DNA of 9,259 bases from JBPCRW01 sp050996405 (lineage in GTDB: Bacteria; Acidobacteriota; Blastocatellia; Pyrinomonadales; Pyrinomonadaceae), in assembly GCA_050996405.1 (NCBI GenBank), contig JBPCRW010000118.1:1-9259 (forward strand), read 5' to 3'. The notes under the pieces are model-generated. The model made no database searches. It worked only from the letters and a program-made list of their open reading frames with translations, and had not been told where the DNA came from. The position numbers and the translations under genes are program-made. Each line of letters opens with the position of its first letter. Position 1 is the first letter of the stretch. Of this stretch, positions 6,813 through 9,259 are shown in pieces.

Positions 6813-7195
6813 TGACGGATGAAGAAGTTAAAGCGGCTGATGACCTGTTGGAGCGGGTCATCAAAATACTAAATCCCACTCACCGCGTGGTTCAAGATGA
6901 AATGGAACTGATCGTCGGGGTTTTAATGATTTTGCTTGATCATCCAAAAGCCGGAAACAAAGTGCATCTGTTTCTAACCGATGACCTAACTACCCAAGTC
7001 GAAGGCAAACTGCTTGATAAAATTTGCGGCGTGATTAACAAAACTTATCTGATGAAAGGCGAGGAAGCAACTCTTGCCGATGACACCGCTTTAGAAATTA
7101 TTCGAGACTATCTGCTCGAGCATGACGAGTTCTTTTTTTATAAAAACCAAAAAAGGATTTTGAGAAAACCGCTGCCGAAAAAGAAAAAGTATTGA
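6812..7195 (+). CDS. Uncharacterised 127-aa protein between transposase and ATPase
   Basis: I do not recognise this family. The start ATG at 6812 overlaps the transposase stop by one base (TGATG), implying translational coupling; TTG at 6809 is an alternative that adds one residue. No Shine-Dalgarno is apparent. The protein has no signal peptide. Its N-terminal part is predicted helical and acidic (MTDEEVKAADDLLERVIKIL), with a hydrophobic helix ELIVGVLMILL (about 33-43). The middle is mixed (KVHLFLTDDLTTQVEGKLLDKICG), and the C-terminus is strongly basic (NQKRILRKPLPKKKKY), which would suit nucleic acid binding. Tn5053 and Tn7 relatives have no gene at this exact position between A and B that I know of. 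It may be an accessory factor bridging transposase and ATPase or a target-choice subunit replacing TniQ; both are guesses from position. That it is a real gene is supported by coupling, codon style and tight spacing. Confidence 0.75.
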   Translation: MTDEEVKAADDLLERVIKILNPTHRVVQDEMELIVGVLMILLDHPKAGNKVHLFLTDDLTTQVEGKLLDKICGVINKTYLMKGEEATLADDTALEIIRDYLLEHDEFFFYKNQKRILRKPLPKKKKY

Positions 7196-7222
7196 AAATT
7201 TTAATTTGTAAAAGGTAACTTT

Positions 7223-8245
7223 ATGAAAATTAATTCAAACCCGCAGTTGACCGAAGATGACTATAATAATTTTTGGGATGAAGAACTCAGGCAATGGCTC
7301 GAAGAATATATTATTAAATACCCACATCACGATACAGCCGTGCTTTCTCGAAGCCAGTATATCGGCATCCCGCGCGGAGTTTTAGATTTATACCTGGAGA
7401 AGAAATTCTTTCTTCCCAAAGGATTCGGCGGCGAAGGAAACAATTCTAAAACTTCCAAAGTCGAGCCGGCGATTCGCGCCTACCGCAGCAAAATCGGGGC
7501 TTTCGCACGACACGGATACGGAAAACGCTTTTTTGAAACCAGCACCTGGAAGCAGATGCGGCATGCTTTGAAAATCGCTCTGGACGAGAATGTAATAATC
7601 GTCGCGTATGGAAAACCCGGAGTCGGAAAATCAAAGGCGTTAAGCGAGTTTTCTCTGCGGGAAACTACAAATGCACCAATCACGATGCTGTGTTCGCGTA
7701 ATGTCACCGCCACTTACTTTGTGAAATATATAGCGGATAAATTAAAGGTTCGCGGTCACGGACAAATCGCGGAAATCGAAGATTCAATTTGTGACAAACT
7801 GATAAAATATCCGCGTCCGTTATTCGTTGATCAGGCAAATTTCTTGAGCGAAAGATCGCTTGGCTCGGTCTGCCATATCTGGGAAAAAGCTAAAATCCCA
7901 ATCGCTTTAATCGGCACGACGGCGTTATACAATTCGTTTATGAAATCCACTTTAACCGAAGATGTCAGAGCGCAACTGACTTCGAGAATTGCCATCCATT
8001 ATCTGCTGCCGGAGCTTGAATTGAGCGAGGTCAAAGCAATCGTCGAATATTCGTTCGGAGAAGAAGCGACCAACGAAATGATTGCTCAAATCTACAACAT
8101 CACCGGCGGGATTCATCGCAATGTCGATATGATCATCGCCAGAATTTTACATCTCAAGGCTAAAAATTTTGAATCGCTGGAGTCCAAAGAAATTGATATG
8201 GAAAATCTGATTGCTGTCGCAGGCTCAAGATTAATGATTAGCTAA
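7223..8245 (+). CDS. MuB/TniB-like AAA+ ATPase, transposition activator
   Basis: A 340-aa ATPase that would form filaments on target DNA and deliver it to the transposase, as MuB, TnsC and TniB do. Residues about 15-65 contain an HTH-like stretch (LSRSQYIGIPRGVLDLYLE, about 41-59), comparable to the N-terminal HTH of MuB. The KRFFETSTWKQMRHAL segment (about 101-116) resembles the lead-in to the ATPase domain in MuB-like proteins. Walker A is YGKPGVGKS (G130-S137). The Walker B region reads RPLFVDQANFL, with D203 followed by Q204 where Glu is usual. Sensor 1 is probably IALIGTT (about 227-233), and R255 in LTSRIA is a candidate arginine finger. A helical lid follows (about 262-310). AAAGG at 7 bases before ATG 7223 is a good ribosome binding site. 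It is the last gene of the operon, and no cargo follows. The role is well supported; the closest family (MuB or TniB) is not fixed. Confidence 0.88.
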   Translation: MKINSNPQLTEDDYNNFWDEELRQWLEEYIIKYPHHDTAVLSRSQYIGIPRGVLDLYLEKKFFLPKGFGGEGNNSKTSKVEPAIRAYRSKIGAFARHGYGKRFFETSTWKQMRHALKIALDENVIIVAYGKPGVGKSKALSEFSLRETTNAPITMLCSRNVTATYFVKYIADKLKVRGHGQIAEIEDSICDKLIKYPRPLFVDQANFLSERSLGSVCHIWEKAKIPIALIGTTALYNSFMKSTLTEDVRAQLTSRIAIHYLLPELELSEVKAIVEYSFGEEATNEMIAQIYNITGGIHRNVDMIIARILHLKAKNFESLESKEIDMENLIAVAGSRLMIS

Positions 8246-8514
8246 ACCGTTGTTCATCCTGCGATAACGGCTCTTTGACAACTGCCAAATTCTAGATTGC
8301 GGGATTCAGTTGCGGCTAGGTAAAAGCTCTTAAAATTAATACTTATTTTCGATAGAATGAGATTTCCTTTAAGGAAAATTATCCGAAAACGGTAACTGAA
8401 CTCCGCAAAAATTTAACCGGGATTTTACTGAGAAAACAGATTTGTTATTTCCGGCAAATTTTAGAAAAGACTGATTCCGGCGACGCGAATTTGGTTGAAT
8501 GAAATTCTGTAATC
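8246..8514. other. Non-coding right-end region of the transposon
   Basis: I see no gene here. The stretch holds the second copy of AGTTGCGGCTA (8308-8318), a small palindrome TTTCCTT-T-AAGGAAA (8363-8377), and two loosely similar segments, CCGCAAAAATTTA (about 8403-8415) and CCGGCAAATTTTA (about 8451-8463), that could be transposase-binding repeats. GGCTCTTTGACAACTG (about 8269-8284) resembles an rrn boxA antitermination element and contains TTGACA, but no matching -10 box follows. The transposon's right end most likely falls in this stretch, because a host-type terminator begins at 8515. Confidence 0.4.
8308..8318 (+). repeat. Right copy of 11-bp flanking direct repeat AGTTGCGGCTA
   Basis: Identical to 3504-3514 and in the same orientation, about 4.8 kb apart, with the four-gene module between. 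If both copies arose at integration they would mark the element ends, which would put the right end about 60 bases after the ATPase stop. An 11-bp match is not rare across 9 kb, so this is suggestive only. Confidence 0.3.
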
Positions 8515-8562
8515 AAAAGAAAAAGGCTGACGCGCTTTGCTGTTACAAAATGAGCGTCAGCC
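8515..8562 (-). terminator. Intrinsic terminator on the minus strand
   Basis: The perfect 9-bp arms GGCTGACGC (8525-8533) and GCGTCAGCC (8554-8562) form a GC-rich stem. Read on the minus strand it is followed by TTTTTCTTTT (8515-8524), a proper U-tract. The plus-strand reading has no T-run. It would end transcripts coming from the Cys-rich peptide gene at the right, about 260 bases upstream, with the MITE-like palindrome now in between. Confidence 0.75.
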
Positions 8563-8593
8563 AAAATATTAGATTAAATCGTAACTTGAAAAT

Positions 8594-8697
8594 TAAGCGG
8601 TCACATAAAATAGATTTCATCTTTTCAGCAATAGAATACCTATAAACATTGGGTTTTGCTGATAAAGACGTTAAGATGAATTTTGTGTGACCGCTTA
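8594..8697. mobile_element. 100-bp TA-flanked palindrome, MITE-like (IS630/Tc1 type)
   Basis: Inverted ends AGCGGTCACATAAAAT (8596-8611) and its near-complement at 8680-8695 agree at 15 of 16 positions, and each end is bordered by TA (8594-8595 and 8696-8697). A looser pairing continues inward (CATCTT and CAGCAA segments on both sides), so the whole unit can fold into one long hairpin. It has no coding capacity. A short, non-coding, self-complementary unit between TA dinucleotides is the form expected of a miniature inverted-repeat element moved by an IS630/Tc1-type transposase, which duplicates TA. No such transposase is in the window. The alternatives are a REP-like element or a structured RNA in the 3' untranslated region of the Cys-rich peptide transcript. 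Confidence 0.55.
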
Positions 8698-8821
8698 TCT
8701 CATATTAAAATTTGAAATTGTTTCGCAGGCTGATCCAAATAAGAAGAATCGTCAGCAGGATCACACTGCAATGATATAACTGATTATTCCTACTTTATTG
8801 ATAAAGCTCTGCTTATTGACT

Positions 8822-9085
8822 TTAACAACCAAAATCACAAACCCGCAGACAATTATCCGCCTGGATTATGCAATTGTCATAACAACTGCCGGACGACGCG
8901 CCGCATTGATCGGCACAGTATTGCTGTTCATCCCCGTCGGGCGGGACAGGACACTGCGAACAACAAGGTCTAGCCATAGCCGACTGTGACAACTGATTGC
9001 TGTTTGCAACATAAATCAATCCAATAATCAAAAAGGCAAGAATCAACGCCTTGGTCAGAATCTTTGTAGTAAATACCTGCTTCAT
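8822..9085 (-). CDS. Secreted Cys-rich small protein with three CX3C motifs
   Basis: An 87-aa protein of no family I recognise. Residues 1-38 are a long signal peptide or N-terminal anchor: lysines at 2, 8 and 12, a hydrophobic run 13-27 (ALILAFLIIGLIYVA), and a possible signal-peptidase site after QSAMA. The remaining 49 residues hold ten cysteines (41, 42, 45, 57, 61, 68, 72, 79, 83, 87). Six of them form three CX3C pairs, 57/61, 68/72 and 79/83, repeating exactly every 11 residues (C-x3-C-x6). Such spacing places cysteines on one face of helices, as in disulfide-stapled helical hairpins. GGAGG lies 9 bases before ATG 9085, only 15 bases after the stop of the thioredoxin-like gene, so the two are probably co-transcribed. 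That gene is a plausible disulfide partner. The peptide could be structural, metal-binding or a modified-peptide precursor; nothing in view decides. Confidence 0.75.
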   Translation of the reverse strand: MKQVFTTKILTKALILAFLIIGLIYVANSNQLSQSAMARPCCSQCPVPPDGDEQQYCADQCGASSGSCYDNCIIQADNCLRVCDFGC

Positions 9086-9100
9086 TTTATTTTTCCTCCA

Positions 9101-9259
9101 TTAAGAATTAAGTTTGCTGATGACTTCCGTTTCCTTGTCAGCGGAAAGTTTTCCGACCCAGAAATTCGTCACTTCGCCTTTGTCATTAGTGAGAATCAAA
9201 GTCGGTGTTCCGCTGACCTGAATGTTATCCAGAGATGACCGCCTCACCTCCATCCCGGT
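9101..9259 (-). CDS. Thioredoxin-fold protein, C-terminal fragment
   Basis: Only the last 52 residues are in view, and the start lies beyond the right edge. They read IQVSGTPTLILTNDKGEVTNFWVGKLS and end ISKLNS. The segment VSGTPTLIL carries the cis-proline of the thioredoxin fold and the following strand, then a turn (NDKGEV) and the closing strand and helix, as in TlpA/thioredoxin-like proteins. The active-site CxxC would lie upstream and cannot be checked. The stop is 15 bases before the start of the Cys-rich peptide gene, pointing to one operon and a possible role in oxidising or reducing that peptide. The C-terminal fold is a confident call; the exact subfamily is unknown. Confidence 0.7.
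   Translation of the reverse strand, partial: TGMEVRRSSLDNIQVSGTPTLILTNDKGEVTNFWVGKLSADKETEVISKLNS

Larger units (their letters stand above)
3430..8514 (+). mobile_element. Mu/Tn5053-like transposon with tyrosine recombinase (outer limits given)
   Basis: Four codirectional plus-strand genes form a compact module: tyrosine recombinase, MuA/TniA-like DDE transposase, unknown 127-aa protein and MuB/TniB-like ATPase. Gaps are 36 bases, a 1-base overlap, and 27 bases. The module is AT-richer than the redox genes on its left and is transcribed opposite to host genes on both sides. DDE transposase plus AAA+ ATPase is the core of Mu and of Tn5053/Tn7-type elements. Such elements move by strand transfer and, when replicative, leave cointegrates needing a site-specific recombinase; Tn5053 uses the serine resolvase TniR, while here a tyrosine recombinase sits in that role (inference). 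TniQ/TnsD, TnsA and cargo genes are not seen. The limits are the farthest positions compatible with the possible host promoter at left and the host terminator at right; the true ends are probably inside 3430-3680 and 8246-8514. No terminal inverted repeat or target duplication was convincing by eye. Confidence 0.75.

Noticed and set aside
3593..8280. TGTC-type terminal ends (TGTC at 3593 or 3612 against GACA at 8277-8280)
   Set aside because: Sequence beyond the first four bases does not match between the ends, and the five bases outside (TTCAT or ATTTT at left, ACTGC at right) do not form a target duplication.
3435..8441. CAGAT as a 5-bp target duplication (3435-3439 and 8437-8441)
   Set aside because: With this choice the inner ends do not both begin with TG and are not inverted repeats; a 5-mer match is expected by chance.
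8594..8697. Integron attC site for the tyrosine recombinase
   Set aside because: The hairpin size is suitable, but the ends lack paired RYYYAAC/GTTRRRY core sites with attC spacing, the recombinase shows no IntI-specific insertion that I recognise, and no cassette array is present.
8798..8989. Plus-strand frame of 63 codons over the Cys-rich peptide gene
   Set aside because: The opposite strand has a signal peptide, periodic cysteines, a good Shine-Dalgarno and an operon neighbour, while this frame has none of these.

Overview
The window looks like a chromosomal segment of a Gram-negative bacterium in which a Mu/Tn5053-like transposon lies between two groups of minus-strand envelope redox genes. 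The host proteins (a DsbD-alpha/TlpA fusion, a TPR/TlpA fusion, an M16 zinc peptidase and a secreted Cys-rich peptide) have signal peptides typical of a diderm envelope. Their style would suit Acidobacteriota, but this is only an impression; no rRNA or marker gene is present to settle it.

Left host part (1-3430, all minus strand): the start of an M16 insulinase-like peptidase (runs off the left edge), then a 340-aa DsbD-alpha plus TlpA thioredoxin, then a 609-aa TPR plus TlpA thioredoxin. The last two appear to be one operon read right to left, with a possible promoter near 3423. A cluster of palindromes separates this operon from the M16 gene.

Central mobile element (inside about 3430-8514, plus strand): four tightly packed genes, visibly AT-richer than the left flank. 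In order they are a tyrosine recombinase with all catalytic residues, a MuA/TniA-like DDE transposase (D214, D289, E350), an unrecognised 127-aa protein whose start overlaps the transposase stop, and a MuB/TniB-like AAA+ ATPase. No TniQ/TnsD-like target selector, TnsA or serine resolvase is present. I infer that transposase and ATPase carry out replicative transposition and that the tyrosine recombinase resolves cointegrates. In support, the leader upstream of the recombinase gene contains four copies of the heptamer TATTTGA. Two of them form an inverted pair with 11-8-11 geometry, as in Xer/Cre-type core sites, next to a TATAAT box. The exact transposon ends and target duplication could not be fixed by eye.

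Right host part (8515-9259, minus strand): a clear intrinsic terminator, a 100-bp TA-flanked palindrome that looks like an IS630/Tc1-type MITE, then a gene for an 87-aa secreted Cys-rich peptide with three CX3C motifs at an 11-residue period, preceded by the C-terminal part of a thioredoxin-fold protein that runs off the right edge. The last two are adjacent and probably co-transcribed, suggesting that the thioredoxin-like protein handles the disulfides of the Cys-rich peptide.

The most novel-looking points are the pairing of a Mu-like transposition module with a tyrosine recombinase and its putative resolution site, the unknown protein between transposase and ATPase, and the periodic CX3C peptide with its thioredoxin partner.
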